A DNA stretch of 64,000 bases. Source: Massilia sp. UMI-21 (GTDB lineage: Bacteria > Pseudomonadota > Gammaproteobacteria > Burkholderiales > Burkholderiaceae_D). Shown here piece by piece: positions 31,123 to 41,952 of the stretch. The DNA is taken from the NCBI GenBank assembly GCA_015277795.1, contig CP063848.1, positions 1,116,001 through 1,180,000 on the forward strand, in the 5' to 3' direction. The first letter of the stretch is position 1, and each line of letters opens with the position of its first letter. A program made the position numbers and the translations under genes. The notes below the pieces were generated by a model that did no database searches, was not told the origin of the DNA, and saw nothing but the letters and a program-made list of their open reading frames with translations.

Positions 31123-31596
31123 ATGGATAATGGGGGCATGAACAAGGCCATCCAGGACAAGTTGCTGGCGCTGATGCGCGAGGGGCGTGATCGTACCGAG
31201 TCGACCGACTGGTTCCGGGTCGCGCTGGGCCTGTATTACCTGGCGGCGCTGATGACCGAAGAGGCGATCGATTTCAAGAAGGTCGACCGCGGCTTCAACC
31301 GCTTCATCTATCACACGCTGGGCAAGGGCCACACCATTACCAGCGTGCTGCAGTACATGAGCGGCGCCAGGGTCATGCCCACCGTCGGGTGCGCGCGTTT
31401 CATGGACGCGTTCCGGCGCCACTGCCCGGAAGTGCCGCCCGCATCGATTCCCTTCCTGCTCGAGCTGAACCTGGGGGTGGCGAAGAACATCTCGGGGCTG
31501 GAGGCGGAGGGCCCGCTGGCCGACTGGATCGCCCGCAGCAAGGCCGAGCTGGAAGCGGGAGCGCCAGGCGCCCAAGGCCCGGCACAAGGCCTATAA
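31123..31596 (+). CDS. Hypothetical protein upstream of coq7
   Basis: This soluble protein has 157 residues from ATG 31123, or 152 from ATG 31138; neither has a strong ribosome site. It begins [46 protein letters not shown] and is largely alpha-helical by eye, with a Gly-rich middle ([21 protein letters not shown]) and a C-terminal Ala/Gly tail. I do not recognise a family. Codon use fits the genome. It ends 31 bases before coq7 on the same strand, so the two may be co-transcribed, but a link to ubiquinone is only positional. Confidence 0.7.
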   Translation: MDNGGMNKAIQDKLLALMREGRDRTESTDWFRVALGLYYLAALMTEEAIDFKKVDRGFNRFIYHTLGKGHTITSVLQYMSGARVMPTVGCARFMDAFRRHCPEVPPASIPFLLELNLGVAKNISGLEAEGPLADWIARSKAELEAGAPGAQGPAQGL

Positions 31597-31627
31597 TGAT
31601 GTTTTCGAATATCGCATCGACAACTTT

Positions 31628-32272
31628 ATGAGTGCATACCGTTCCAACTCTTCCCTCGACAGCCTGATCGCCGGTTTCGACAAGGCCCTGCGCGTGGTGG
31701 GCGGCGTGGCATCGTCGTCGCGCCCGAATCCCGGCCTGCACGCCACCGACTGCGAGCTGAGCGAGGACGAGCGCCGCCATAGCGCCGGCCTGATGCGCGT
31801 CAACCACGTCGGCGAGGTGTGTGCGCAGGCGCTGTACGATTCGCAGGCGCGCTTCGGCAAGAGCCCGGCGATCCGCAAGCAGTTCGAAAAGTCGGCGCGC
31901 GAGGAAGAAGACCACCTGGCGTGGACCGCCGAGCGCCTGTCCGACCTGGGTTCGCAGCCGAGCCTGCTCAATCCGCTGTGGTATGCCGGTTCCTATGTGC
32001 TGGGCAGCATTGCCGCCAAGCTGGGCGACCCGCACAGCCTGGGCTTCGTGGTCGAGACCGAGCGCCAGGTCGAGGCGCACCTGAACCGGCACCTGGAGGA
32101 GCTGCCGCCGCAGGACGCCAAGTCGCGCGCCATCGTCGACCAGATGCGGGTCGATGAAATCGCGCACGGCGCGGCGGCGCAGGCGCTGGGGGCGGCCGAC
32201 ACGCCCGTGCCGGTCAAGCTGCTGATGACGGCGATGTCGAAGGTGATGACCACCACCGCATACCACATCTGA
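31628..32272 (+). CDS. coq7: 3-demethoxyubiquinol 3-hydroxylase Coq7
   Basis: The 214-residue di-iron enzyme carries out the last ring hydroxylation of ubiquinone synthesis. Ligand motifs are visible in order: [16 protein letters not shown] (first Glu), [16 protein letters not shown] (ExxH), [14 protein letters not shown], and [12 protein letters not shown] (ExxH). The length matches bacterial Coq7 (~210). The N-terminal ~40 residues are variable. It acts at the membrane with the Ubi complex, none of whose other genes are in the window. Confidence 0.97.
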   Translation: MSAYRSNSSLDSLIAGFDKALRVVGGVASSSRPNPGLHATDCELSEDERRHSAGLMRVNHVGEVCAQALYDSQARFGKSPAIRKQFEKSAREEEDHLAWTAERLSDLGSQPSLLNPLWYAGSYVLGSIAAKLGDPHSLGFVVETERQVEAHLNRHLEELPPQDAKSRAIVDQMRVDEIAHGAAAQALGAADTPVPVKLLMTAMSKVMTTTAYHI

Positions 32273-32295
32273 CGCCGCATCCGGCGCCCCGGGGA

Positions 32296-32718
32296 TCAGA
32301 CTTCGACAATCTCCACCGTGTGCGTGATCTCGGCCGTCTTGGCCAACATGATCGAGGCGGAGCAATACTTTTCGTGCGACAGGCTGACGGCGCGCTCGAC
32401 GGCCGCCGGCTTCAGATTGCGGCCGGTGACCGTGAAGTGGAAGTTAATCTTGGTGAACACCTTGGGTTCGGTCTCCGCGCGCTCGGCCTGCAGCGTCACG
32501 TCGCAGCCGCGCACGTCCTCGCGCCCGCGCTTGAGGATCAGCACCACATCGTAGGCGGTGCAGCCGCCGGTGCCGACCAGCACCATCTCCATCGGGCGCG
32601 GCGCCAGGTTATGGCCGCCGCCATCCGGTGCGCCGTCCATCGTCACCATGTGGCCGCTGCCGGTCTCGGCACGGAAACTCATGCCCGACGGGCCGTTCCA
32701 GCTGACTTTCACTTCCAT
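32296..32718 (-). CDS. OsmC family protein
   Basis: The 140-residue protein has the OsmC fold motifs, including the cysteine-bearing GTGGCTAYDVVLILKRGRED and the second cysteine in SHEKYCSASIMLAKTAEI. OsmC/Ohr proteins reduce organic hydroperoxides with these two cysteines; the spacing and the YhfA-like sequence make this an OsmC/YhfA member rather than a clear Ohr. It is convergent with coq7, and its stop is 23 bases from that of coq7. A cytoplasmic stress role is inferred from the family. Confidence 0.92.
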   Translation of the reverse strand: MEVKVSWNGPSGMSFRAETGSGHMVTMDGAPDGGGHNLAPRPMEMVLVGTGGCTAYDVVLILKRGREDVRGCDVTLQAERAETEPKVFTKINFHFTVTGRNLKPAAVERAVSLSHEKYCSASIMLAKTAEITHTVEIVEV

Positions 32719-32802
32719 TGCTTTTTCTCCGCTGAGGATTGACTGCGGAACATTGTAAGGCAGACGGGGACGCCGTGTAACGGCGTCCCTGGATGAGAAG
32801 GC

Positions 32803-33983
32803 CTAGACGGCCAGCACGTAGCGCTCGCTCTTCATGCGCCAGCTGGAGAAGGCGATGATCAGGACGGCCGGGATGGCCGCGCACAGGAAGGTCATCAGGT
32901 AGGGCAGGGCGCCCAGGCTGCCGGCCTTCGACATTTCGGTGACCAGGGTCTGGTTCGACAGCATCGGCACCATGTACATCCAGTCCGCGGTCTTGAGGTC
33001 CATGAAGGAGACCACGAAACCGGGGATGATCGGCACGATCAGCACGATGCTGATCATGGTCTGCGCTTCCTTGAAGGTCTTGGAATTCATCGCCAGCGCA
33101 ATGTGCAGCGCACCGCCCAGCAGTGCGAGCGGCACCGTCACCAGGCAGACCAGCATCAGTTCGCCCCAGCCCAGGCTCCAGGACATGCCGAGCTCCTCCA
33201 GCGGCAGCCAGCGCAGGATCATGTGCGCCAGCATCAGTTCGAGGGTAACGCCGACGATGCCCAGCGTGCTCGCGGCCAGCCACTTGCCGCATACCAGTTC
33301 CCAGGTCTTGGCCGGCTGCGCCATCAGCACTTCGAGCGAGCGGCGCTCGCGTTCGCCGGCGGTGCTGTCGACCGCCGCCGACATGCTCAGCATGAAGGCC
33401 GGGAAGAACAGGATGCCGATGATGCTGCCGATCAGGGCGGCCGAACGCGAGGCGTTGGTGCCGGTGTCGTAGCGCTGCACCTGGATCGGCGACAGCGCCA
33501 CCGGCGACACGCCGTGCGCCAGCAGGCGCGCACCGGCGATGTTGGCGCCATAGGCCTCCAGCACGTCTTCCACGTCCCTGCGCTGGCGGTCGCGGTCCGA
33601 GGCCGAGTCGTACCAGATCTCGACCCGCGCCGGGCGCATCGCGTAGTAGTTCTCGGTGAAGTCGTCCGGCAGGCGCAGCACCGCAACCGCCTTCTTGGCG
33701 CGCAGCAGTTCGCCGATCGCGTCCTCGTCCATCGGCGCGGTGTCCTGGACCGTGATGTTCTTCTGGCCCAGCTGCGACATCAGGGTCGGCGCCTTGGCGC
33801 CCCCGATCACCGCCAGCTCGATGCCCTCGCGCTCGGTCTTGGTGCTCTTCTCGATCCCCTGGTGCAGCATGAGGCCGATCATGGCGGGGTACAGCAGCGT
33901 GAACATGGCGAGCATGCCGAGCGAGCGCTTGTCGCGCAGCGTCTCGCGCAGCTCTTTCCAGTAGATGACCCACATCTTGGTTT

Positions 33984-33987
<4 letters not shown>
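32803..33987 (-). CDS. ABC-2 type exporter permease (NatB-like)
   Basis: The start MKTKMWVIYWKELRETLRDKRSLGMLA (ATG complement at 33985-33987) gives 394 residues. A first membrane helix is followed by a large soluble domain (~50-180) and then five helices (from ALIGSIIGILFFPAFMLSM onward), the layout of NatB/ABC-2 permeases. The segment ERERRSLEVLMAQPAKTWELVCGKWLA is typical of the family. It overlaps the ATPase gene by four bases (ATGA), so the pair is translationally coupled. Substrate unknown; NatAB in Bacillus exports sodium. Confidence 0.9.
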
Positions 33988-34715
<728 letters not shown>

Positions 34716-34725
34716 GTTCTGTGCC

Positions 34726-36189
34726 TTATGGTTGCGGGCCGGCGCTGCCGAGCTGGAAGGTCGGGGGCGGAATCTCTTTCAGGCAGCTCGCGTCGAGCTT
34801 TTCCTGCGGCTTGTCCAGAAATGCGCGCAGCAGGCGCGGCGCGCAGCCGAGCTGCGAGACGCCGTGGCCGGCATTGGCGACCACCACGTGCTGGGCGTGG
34901 CGCATGTACCTGGCCGCGCTTTCGGCGCGGCGCGGCGGCGTGACCGGGTCGAGCGCGCCGGACAGCAGCAGGGCCGGGGCATCGATGCGCGCCGGCTCCC
35001 GGTACGGCACCGCCGGCACGTTCATCTGCTTGCAGAAGGCCGGCATCTGCTTTGCCAGGGTCTTGGTCAGCTTGCCCGCATCGGAGGCGAGCAGCTCGGG
35101 CGTCAGGCGCGGAACGTCTTCGGCGCACACCACGGCCAGGTGCAGCAGCATCGCCATCTGGCTGTCGCCGCCGAAATCGCCCGCCAGGTTCTGGCGCGCG
35201 ATGAAGGGCTGCCAGCGTCCCTGCGCCGCGTTATGGACCAGGAAGGGCAGGCGGCGGGCGTCGGCCGGGGAGTACAGGATGTTGTGCACGGTGCCCAGGA
35301 AGCGCGCCGCGGTCATGGTGATCTCGACCGGCTGCGCGGTGCGCGGGTTGGCCAGCGACAGCTTGAGCGGGCCGGCTTCGAGCTTCGCGACCAGGCCGTC
35401 GAACTGCGCGCGCAGGTTCGGGAAGGCCTTGTTGCAGCTGGCCTCGGCGGCGCACTGCGCGAACATCTTGTCGAGGGCGGCGTGGGCGTCGAGGGAGCCG
35501 GCCTGGATCACCTGGTCGGGCGCGGCGACGCCGTCGAGCACCAGGCTGCGCACGCTGGCAGGATACAGGCGGGCATAGGCCTGGCCGAGCCGGGTGCCAT
35601 AGGAACCGCCCCAGACGTTGACGGCGCCGTAGCCGAGCGCGCGGCGCACCAGTTCGGTGTCGCGGGCGGCGGCATCGGTGGTGTAGGCGGCATACGGGGC
35701 CTTGGTGGCGGCGATGCAGGCGTGCACCTCCGCTTCCAGCTGCTGCTCGGTCATGTGCTCGTGCTCGGGCTTGCTCTTGCAATCGAGCTTGCCCGAACGG
35801 CCGGTGCCGCGCTGGTCGAGGAACACGATGTCGCGGGTAGCCCGGACACGGCTGAAGGCGGTCCTCAGGATCCCGACCACGTCGCTGCCGGCCTGGCCGG
35901 GGCCGCCGGCCAGCACGAACAGCGGGTCGCCGCGCGTGCCCCTGCGGTGCGCCGGGGCGACGGTGACATGCAGCTTGATCTTGCCGGCGGCCGGATTGGC
36001 ATGGTCGAGCGGGACGTCGAGGGTGATGCAGCGCAGGGTATCGACGACGCCGGGCAGATGGCAGCTGCGGCTGGTGGTGGCCGGAACGGCAGTGGCGGGC
36101 GCCGTACTGGCCGCCGCCCATGCGGGTGTGCCGGCGGCAGATGCTGCCAGCCACAGGGCGGCAAGGGGGAGTAACGATCTTGTCTTCAC
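34726..36189 (-). CDS. Exported alpha/beta-hydrolase, S33 tripeptidyl-peptidase type
   Basis: The 487-residue protein has a signal peptide (MKTRSLLPLAALWLAASAAGTPAWA). It shows the S33 hydrolase pattern: LFVLAGGPGQAGSD (oxyanion region), DIVFLDQRGTGRSG, the nucleophile serine in VWGGSYGTRLGQAYARLYP, Asp in LLLSGALDPVTPP and His in VVANAGHGVSQ. A paired-cysteine pattern (C43/C54-like, SCNKAF, CAEDVPR) fits an exported disulphide-bonded enzyme. It probably removes short peptides in the periplasm. It is first in a likely operon with the NatA/NatB-like exporter. Confidence 0.9.
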   Translation of the reverse strand: MKTRSLLPLAALWLAASAAGTPAWAAASTAPATAVPATTSRSCHLPGVVDTLRCITLDVPLDHANPAAGKIKLHVTVAPAHRRGTRGDPLFVLAGGPGQAGSDVVGILRTAFSRVRATRDIVFLDQRGTGRSGKLDCKSKPEHEHMTEQQLEAEVHACIAATKAPYAAYTTDAAARDTELVRRALGYGAVNVWGGSYGTRLGQAYARLYPASVRSLVLDGVAAPDQVIQAGSLDAHAALDKMFAQCAAEASCNKAFPNLRAQFDGLVAKLEAGPLKLSLANPRTAQPVEITMTAARFLGTVHNILYSPADARRLPFLVHNAAQGRWQPFIARQNLAGDFGGDSQMAMLLHLAVVCAEDVPRLTPELLASDAGKLTKTLAKQMPAFCKQMNVPAVPYREPARIDAPALLLSGALDPVTPPRRAESAARYMRHAQHVVVANAGHGVSQLGCAPRLLRAFLDKPQEKLDASCLKEIPPPTFQLGSAGPQP

Positions 36190-36485
36190 ACAATCTCCTC
36201 AAAGGATGCATGCATAGTAGATTGGCATCGTTTTGATGGTCAATGAATTAGTTGCACCATCGCACGAAATTATGCGGGTCGGGAACGCATTCCCTTAAGT
36301 AAAAGAACACAGTCAAGGAAGTACGCGAAAAATGCCACAGCAGGCGTCAGGCGCATTGACGGGCTGGTCGCTGTTCGGCTATCATCGTGGGCTTTCCCTT
36401 TGCTCGGGGAAGACAATAAGGCAGAGTCCGCTGCAGCAAGGGCGGAACCACCACAGTGAGCATTTAACCTATTTAGGAAGTCATC

Positions 36486-36914
36486 ATGAAAACTTTTTCC
36501 GCTAAGGGCCATGAAGTCCAGCGCGACTGGTTGGTGATTGACGCGACGGACTTGGTCCTCGGACGTGTTGCCAGCGAAGTGGCACTCCGACTGCGCGGCA
36601 AGCACAAGCCGGAGTTCACTCCGCACGTCGATACCGGCGACTACATCATCGTCGTCAATGCAGGCAAGCTGCGCGTGACCGGCACCAAGGCCACCGCCAA
36701 GACCTACTACCGTCACTCGGGCTACCCGGGCGGTATCTACGAAACCAACTTCCTGAAAATGCAGCAGCGCTTCCCGGGCCGTGCCCTGGAAAAGGCTGTC
36801 AAAGGCATGCTGCCGAAGGGCCCGCTGGGCTATGCAATGATCAAGAAGCTGAAAGTGTACGCGGAAGGTTCGCACCCGCACGCAGCACAGCAACCACAAG
36901 CACTGACCCTCTAA
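36486..36914 (+). CDS. rplM: 50S ribosomal protein L13
   Basis: The 142-residue protein begins [33 protein letters not shown] and includes the L13 signature region ([43 protein letters not shown] type). A ribosome site (TTTAGGAAG) precedes the ATG. It is co-transcribed with rpsI, ten bases downstream. The ~100-base leader (36380-36485) is the place where autoregulation by L13, known for E. coli, would act; I cannot identify a defined structure there. Confidence 0.98.
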   Translation: MKTFSAKGHEVQRDWLVIDATDLVLGRVASEVALRLRGKHKPEFTPHVDTGDYIIVVNAGKLRVTGTKATAKTYYRHSGYPGGIYETNFLKMQQRFPGRALEKAVKGMLPKGPLGYAMIKKLKVYAEGSHPHAAQQPQALTL

Positions 36915-36923
36915 GGAACTGAC

Positions 36924-37316
36924 ATGATCGGTAACTACAACTACGGCACCGGCCGTCGCAAGAGTGCAGTCGCTCGCGTGTTCATCAAAGCCGGCACCGG
37001 CCTGATCGTCGTGAACGGCAAGCCTGCGAACGAATATTTCTCGCGCGAGACCGGCCTGATGGTCATCCGCCAGCCGCTGGAACTGACCGGCAACGTCGAG
37101 CGTTTCGACATCAAGGTCAACGTGCACGGTGGTGGTGAGTCGGGCCAGGCAGGCGCCGTCCGTCACGGCATCACCCGCGCCCTGATCGACTACGACGCAG
37201 GCCTCAAGGGCGACCTGGCACGTGCCGGTTTCGTCACCCGTGACGCCCGTGAAGTCGAGCGTAAGAAAGTCGGCCTGCGTAAAGCACGTCGCGCAAAGCA
37301 GTTCTCGAAGCGTTAA
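36924..37316 (+). CDS. rpsI: 30S ribosomal protein S9
   Basis: The 130-residue protein reads [26 protein letters not shown] at its start and ends [12 protein letters not shown], the conserved basic tail whose last Lys-Arg contacts P-site tRNA. The motif [20 protein letters not shown] is the family signature. It is the second gene of rplM-rpsI and is followed by a terminator. Confidence 0.98.
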   Translation: MIGNYNYGTGRRKSAVARVFIKAGTGLIVVNGKPANEYFSRETGLMVIRQPLELTGNVERFDIKVNVHGGGESGQAGAVRHGITRALIDYDAGLKGDLARAGFVTRDAREVERKKVGLRKARRAKQFSKR

Positions 37317-37353
37317 TTCGACTTCGACAGCGCCTGTCGGGCGCTGCTGCGAG

Positions 37354-37386
37354 AAAAGCCGTCCTCCGCAAGGTGGGCGGCTTTTT
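37354..37386 (+). terminator. Intrinsic terminator of rplM-rpsI
   Basis: AAAAGCCG (37354-37361) pairs with CGGCTTTT (37378-37385), the stem extended by CC/GG pairs, with T-run CTTTTTG. A second small hairpin (AGCGCC-TGTCG-GGCGCT, 37329-37345) lies just before it. Confidence 0.85.
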
Positions 37387-37404
37387 GTTATTTGGGGCCG
37401 GGTC

Positions 37405-37677
37405 TCAGCACCAATATCCCAGGAAGGCCTTGAAAACCGTTTCCCTTCTGGCATACAGGCCGCTTCCGACCATGAGCAGGCTCAACAGCATCGTCACGAT
37501 GTAGATCACCTGGTAGGGGCTTTCGATGTAAGTCGCGGCCCAGACAGACCCGCAAAACAGGAAAAGGCCGATGAGAACATGGAGCACGCGTGCGATCAGT
37601 TCGGCCGTCGAGCTGGACTTCCTCGGGCGCCAGGAGAACCTGGTGTGATGGTGCGTTCGCATGCGTTCGGAAATCAT
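37405..37677 (-). CDS. Small hypothetical membrane protein
   Basis: This 90-residue frame starts at an ATG (alternative ATG four codons on; neither has a strong ribosome site). It has a basic N-terminus (MRTHHHTRFSWRPRKSSS) and two membrane segments (ARVLHVLIGLFLFCGSVWAA and VIYIVTMLLSLLMVGSGLYA), ending FLGYWC. I do not recognise the family. It is convergent with rpsI across the terminator and 250 bases upstream of the divergent argC, so it is an isolated gene. Confidence 0.6.
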   Translation of the reverse strand: MISERMRTHHHTRFSWRPRKSSSTAELIARVLHVLIGLFLFCGSVWAATYIESPYQVIYIVTMLLSLLMVGSGLYARRETVFKAFLGYWC

Positions 37678-37935
37678 GTGGTCTGGGTCCTGGAATGGGC
37701 GCTGTCATTGGAGTGCGCCTGAATATTGTTGCAACATAGCATTGAAATATTGCTGACGCAACGCAGCGATTCGGCGATCGCTGGCGATGCAAAGGATATT
37801 TGCATTCTGGAGCGTTCATGCAAATATCCTTTGCACCTCGGGGGAGCCACGCCCTTGGGCGCACGCATTTTCCACCGCTGTTAAAATGCAGCCTCGTCCT
37901 GAAAAGCTCATTCTTACATCACGAAGGAACAAAAT

Positions 37936-38973
37936 ATGATCAAAGTTGGCATCGTTGGCGGAACCGGATACACGGGCGTGGAACTGCTGCGGCTGTTGGC
38001 CGTGCACCCCGACGTGCAGCTGACCGCGATCACCTCGCGCAAGGAAGACGGCCTGCCGGTGGCCGATATGTTCCCCTCGCTGCGCGGTGTCGTCGACCTG
38101 GCTTTCTCGAGCCCGGACAAGGCCGACCTGACCGGGTGCGACGTGGTGTTCTTCGCCACCCCGCACGGCGTCGCCATGGCCCAGGCCCCGGCGCTGCTGG
38201 CGGCCGGCGTCAAGGTCATCGACCTGGCGGCCGACTTCCGCCTGAAGGACCAGGCCACCTTCGAGAAGTGGTACAAGATCCCGCACACCGCGCCCGAACT
38301 GATCGAGGAAGCCGTGTACGGCCTGCCGGAGCTGAACCGCGAAGATATCAAGCAGGCGCGCCTGATCGCCAACCCGGGCTGCTACCCGACCACCATGCAG
38401 ATCGGCTTCCACCCGCTGCTCAAGGCCGGCATCGTCGACGCGGGCAACCTGATCGCCGACGCCAAGTCGGGCGTCTCGGGCGCCGGCCGCAAGGCCGAGA
38501 TCGGCACGCTGTTCTCGGAAGCGAGCGACAACTTCAAGGCCTACGGCGTGCATGGCCACCGCCACACCCCGGAAACCTCGGCCCAGCTGGCACGCTACAC
38601 CGATCAGAAGGTCGGCCTGATCTTCACCCCGCACCTGGTGCCGATGATTCGCGGCATGCACGCGACCCTGTACGCGCGCCTGACGAAAGAGATCGACGAC
38701 GCCGCCCTGCAGGCCCTGTTCGAGGACGCCTACAAGGACAGCCAGTTCGTGGACGTGATGCCCTTCGGCTCGCACCCGGAAACCCGCTCGACCCGCGGCT
38801 CGAACATGCTGCGCCTGGCGCTGCACCGTCCGGAAGGCGGCAATACCGTGGTCATCCTGGTGGTGCAGGACAACCTGATGAAGGGCGCCGCCGGCCAGGC
38901 GGTGCAGTGCATGAACCTGATGTTCGGCCTGGACGAAGCCACCGGCCTGAAGCAGATCGCGCTGCTGCCATGA
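37936..38973 (+). CDS. argC: N-acetyl-gamma-glutamyl-phosphate reductase
   Basis: The 345-residue enzyme performs the NADPH-dependent third step of arginine synthesis. It has the Rossmann motif [18 protein letters not shown], the catalytic cysteine in [11 protein letters not shown], and the conserved segments [22 protein letters not shown] (active-site His) and [15 protein letters not shown]. The ribosome site is ACGAAGGAAC. It is complete. A strong terminator follows 19 bases after the stop, and a group II intron begins just after that terminator. Confidence 0.98.
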   Translation: MIKVGIVGGTGYTGVELLRLLAVHPDVQLTAITSRKEDGLPVADMFPSLRGVVDLAFSSPDKADLTGCDVVFFATPHGVAMAQAPALLAAGVKVIDLAADFRLKDQATFEKWYKIPHTAPELIEEAVYGLPELNREDIKQARLIANPGCYPTTMQIGFHPLLKAGIVDAGNLIADAKSGVSGAGRKAEIGTLFSEASDNFKAYGVHGHRHTPETSAQLARYTDQKVGLIFTPHLVPMIRGMHATLYARLTKEIDDAALQALFEDAYKDSQFVDVMPFGSHPETRSTRGSNMLRLALHRPEGGNTVVILVVQDNLMKGAAGQAVQCMNLMFGLDEATGLKQIALLP

Positions 38974-38992
38974 TGCTTGACTGCAACTGACC

Positions 38993-39015
38993 AAGGCCCC
39001 ATCCGGGGCCTTTTT
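38993..39015 (+). terminator. Intrinsic terminator of argC
   Basis: AAGGCCCC-ATCC-GGGGCC followed by five T residues. The 5' end of the group II intron (GTGCGCCC) starts five bases after the last T. Confidence 0.92.
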
Positions 39016-39019
39016 CGTG

Positions 39020-40876
39020 GTGCGCCCAGCATGGGCGCACTCCTGCGGGTGAAAGTCCTGCCGCGAGCTGACCACAGTGAGCGAAGTGAAGCGCAACTGC
39101 ATGAGGGTAACCGAGTGTGGGAAGGAAGCGTGGATCGTAAATCATGAGCCGAGGAACACGAATCGCATAGAAGGCGTTGCCGATCAGGGCGAGCGGGCCA
39201 TGAACCGCAAAGCTCTTGTGGTCAAGGAGAGGTGGCGTAGATGCGGCGGTTGTGTGATGAAGGAGTGCGGCCCTTACCTGGGGACGCCCCGCCTTGTGCC
39301 TGAAAGGGCGACGAAAAAAAAATCGGAGCGGGGTCTCAGCAGAGGTCATAGTAGTTGGAGGTAGCGCTGGGAAGGCTCGACTCCGCCGACGAAGGACCGA
39401 ACGAGTAGGAGTGAATCCGATATGTCGATGCAGAAGGCACAGCGTCAGATGCCCGCAAACGCGGGGCGGGAAGCCGTAGGGCAAGGTGAAGCCATGCTCG
39501 ATGCTTTCAGCGACGAAGCGTTCTGCCCGCGGCATGCAACCGGAGGCACGGGGTCAGCGTTGCTGCAAGCGGCGCTGACGACAGAGAACCTGCGGCGGGC
39601 GTTCAAGCGTGTGCGTGCCAACAAGGGAGCGGCTGGCGTGGATGGACTGGACATTGACCAGACCTCGCGTCTGCTGGCAACCGAGTGGCCTCACATACGA
39701 GAACAACTGTTGGCAGGGACGTACCGGCCCAGTCCGGTACGTCGGGTGACGATTCCGAAGCCCGACGGTGGCGAGCGCGAGCTTGGCATCCCGACGGTGA
39801 CGGATCGGCTGATCCAGCAAGCACTATTACAGGTGGTGCAACCGATCCTTGATCCCACTTTCAGCGAGCATAGCTACGGCTTCCGACCGGGCAGGCGTGC
39901 GCAGGATGCGGTATTAGCCGCTCAGGCATACGTCCAGTCCGGGCTGAGAATCGTGGTGGACGTGGACCTGTCGAAGTTCTTCGACCGGGTCAACCATGAC
40001 ATCCTGATCGACCGCTTGAAGAAACGCATCGACGACGCTGGAGTGATCCGGCTGGTCCGTGCCTATCTGAACAGCGGCATCATGGAGCATGGTGTAGTAC
40101 AGGAACGGAACGAAGGAACGCCGCAAGGCGGTCCATTGAGTCCGCTGCTTGCCAACGTCATGCTCGATGAAGTGGACAAGGAACTGGAACGGCGCGGCCA
40201 TCGCTTTGCGCGCTACGCCGACGACGCGAACGTCTATGTTCGTAGCGTGCGTGCGGGCCAGCGGGTGATGAGGCTGCTGCGGCGCTGCTATGCCAGACTG
40301 CACCTCGTGGTCAACGAAGGCAAGAGCGCCGTGGCCAGCGTCTTTGGCCGCAAGTTCCTCGGCTACAGCCTGTGGGTGGGGCGTGGGGGCGAAGTCAAAC
40401 GCAAGGTGGCGGAAAAGCCGTTGCAAGCGTTTAAACAACGCATCAGGGAGCTAACCCGCCGATCTGGTGGGCGTAGCATGCCGGATGTGGTGCAGGGACT
40501 TCGTTCCTATATGCTGGGTTGGAAAGGGTACTTCCAGTTGGCGCAAACCCCAAAGGTATGGCGCGGACTCGATGAATGGTTGCGGCACAGGCTGCGGGCT
40601 ATCCAGCTCAAGCACTGGAAGCGCGGAAGCACCATGTATCGGGAGCTCCTTAAACTTGGGGCTTGGCCGTCGGCAGCGAGGCACGTAGCGGCGAACAGCC
40701 GCCGCTGGTGGCACAACAGCGATAGGTTACTCAAAACAGTGATGACTATCGGCTATTTCGACCGACTCGGTGTACCTCGCCTGTCTTGACCTCAACTACT
40801 CGAACCGCCCGGTGCGGACCCGCATGCCGGGTGGTGTGGCAGGGGAGCGGCCCTCAGGGCCGTCCCCTATGCCGAT
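39020..40876 (+). mobile_element. Group II intron (class C-like) with reverse transcriptase
   Basis: The ~1.86-kb element starts at GTGCGCCCAGCATGGGCGCA, a bacterial group II intron 5' end. Domains I-IV (39020-39421) precede the reverse transcriptase gene, placed in domain IV. After the gene, domain V is visible at about 40803-40836 (ACCGCCCGG...CCGGGTGGT around GCGGACCCGC), then a domain VI hairpin (GGGGA-CGGCCC-TCA-GGGCCG-TCCCC). The 3' end is put at 40876 by the usual position after domain VI and is uncertain by a few bases. Insertion just after an intrinsic terminator is the known target preference of group IIC introns. Confidence 0.9.
39422..40789 (+). CDS. ltrA: Group II intron reverse transcriptase/maturase
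   Basis: The 455-residue protein contains RT blocks 0-7: NKGAAGVDGLDIDQ, RRVTIPKPDGGERELGIPTVTDRLIQQALLQVV, SYGFRPGRRAQDAV, VVDVDLSKFFDRVNHD, GTPQGGPLSPLLANVMLDE, the catalytic FARYADDANV and KFLGYSL. The thumb/maturase region follows (SMPDVVQGLRSYMLGWKGYF, WLRHRLRAIQLKHWK). No HNH endonuclease domain is present, as expected for the class C type, which relies on single-stranded or hairpin-exposed targets. A ribosome site (TAGGAGTG) precedes the ATG. The reading frame is intact, so the intron may be active. Confidence 0.95.
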   Translation: MSMQKAQRQMPANAGREAVGQGEAMLDAFSDEAFCPRHATGGTGSALLQAALTTENLRRAFKRVRANKGAAGVDGLDIDQTSRLLATEWPHIREQLLAGTYRPSPVRRVTIPKPDGGERELGIPTVTDRLIQQALLQVVQPILDPTFSEHSYGFRPGRRAQDAVLAAQAYVQSGLRIVVDVDLSKFFDRVNHDILIDRLKKRIDDAGVIRLVRAYLNSGIMEHGVVQERNEGTPQGGPLSPLLANVMLDEVDKELERRGHRFARYADDANVYVRSVRAGQRVMRLLRRCYARLHLVVNEGKSAVASVFGRKFLGYSLWVGRGGEVKRKVAEKPLQAFKQRIRELTRRSGGRSMPDVVQGLRSYMLGWKGYFQLAQTPKVWRGLDEWLRHRLRAIQLKHWKRGSTMYRELLKLGAWPSAARHVAANSRRWWHNSDRLLKTVMTIGYFDRLGVPRLS

Positions 40877-41062
40877 TGCGCGCGGGCGCCTGGCGCGCGC
40901 TTCATCGCTTCGACACCCCCATTTCCGGCGCATTCCAGCAACACGCCGCCCCACCCGATCTAGATCAAGGCCACTCTTGTTGAGCACGGTAAATTGACCG
41001 ATGCACAGGTTGATTTCAGCGCCCGGCATGTGCCGCCGGCGTCTCATTGGAAGGGGTGGAAC

Positions 41063-41455
41063 ATGTTCGGTCGACAAGTAAAAAGCGAGATTGACAGCCT
41101 GGTCGGCATCTCGGCCCGGATCGAGGGCGACCTGTGCTTTACCGGAGGGCTGCGCATCGACGGCGAGGTGCACGGCAACGTGGTCGCGGCCGATGGCGCC
41201 GACAGCATGCTGATCGTGTCCGAGCACGCGCGTATCGAGGGCGAGGTGCGCTGCGCCAACCTGGTGGTCAACGGCTATATCGCCGGATCCGTCTACTCGT
41301 CAGAACTCCTTGAATTACAGCCGAAAGGCCGCATACATGGTGATGTACATTACCGTTTGCTCGAGATGCACGGCGGAGCCCTGGTGACAGGGAAACTGAC
41401 CCACGAACCCGCCAGCGAGCCGGTGTTTCATTTGGCCGACGCCGCGGCAGGATAA
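41063..41455 (+). CDS. Bactofilin family polymer-forming protein
   Basis: The 130-residue protein starts at ATG 41063 with AAGGGGTGGA upstream. It shows the bactofilin beta-helix repeats: [79 protein letters not shown]. Bactofilins assemble into filaments at the membrane that position cell-wall or polar factors. The short terminal tails are typical. The gene lies just after the group II intron, so the region 40877-41062 must hold its promoter. It is followed by erpA 94 bases on. Confidence 0.93.
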   Translation: MFGRQVKSEIDSLVGISARIEGDLCFTGGLRIDGEVHGNVVAADGADSMLIVSEHARIEGEVRCANLVVNGYIAGSVYSSELLELQPKGRIHGDVHYRLLEMHGGALVTGKLTHEPASEPVFHLADAAAG

Positions 41456-41549
41456 GCAGCCGGTCGGCAGCCGGTTGGCAGCATCGTTTGCGCCAAGGGT
41501 CTATAATGGTAGCCAGAGCGTAATTCACGTATTTCACCAGGAGTGTTTC

Positions 41550-41918
41550 ATGACCGCAGTCGCCGAAGTGCAAGAGCACGACACGATCCCGACCCCGATC
41601 AACTTCACCGACAGCGCCGCACAAAAAGTTGCTCAGCTGATCGAGGAAGAGGGCAATCCCGACCTCAAGCTGCGCGTCTTCGTGCAGGGCGGCGGCTGCT
41701 CCGGCTTCCAGTATGGCTTCACCTTTGACGAAATCGTCAACGAAGACGACACCACGATGGAAAAGAACGGCGTCCAGCTGCTGATCGACTCGATGAGCTA
41801 CCAGTACCTGGTCGGCGCCGAGATCGACTACAAGGACGACCTCGAAGGCGCCCAGTTCGTGATCAAGAACCCGAACGCGCAATCGACCTGCGGTTGCGGC
41901 TCCTCGTTCTCCGCCTGA
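41550..41918 (+). CDS. erpA: Iron-sulfur cluster insertion protein ErpA
   Basis: The 122-residue A-type carrier hands Fe-S clusters to target proteins. The three conserved cysteines are visible: one in [13 protein letters not shown] and two in STCGCGSSF near the C-terminus. The start at ATG 41550 has a good CAGGAG site; the longer frame upstream is not needed. A terminator lies 34 bases after the stop. Confidence 0.97.
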   Translation: MTAVAEVQEHDTIPTPINFTDSAAQKVAQLIEEEGNPDLKLRVFVQGGGCSGFQYGFTFDEIVNEDDTTMEKNGVQLLIDSMSYQYLVGAEIDYKDDLEGAQFVIKNPNAQSTCGCGSSFSA

Positions 41919-41952
41919 TCTCCCCCAGGCAGCCCGGTGATCCGGGCAGTCG

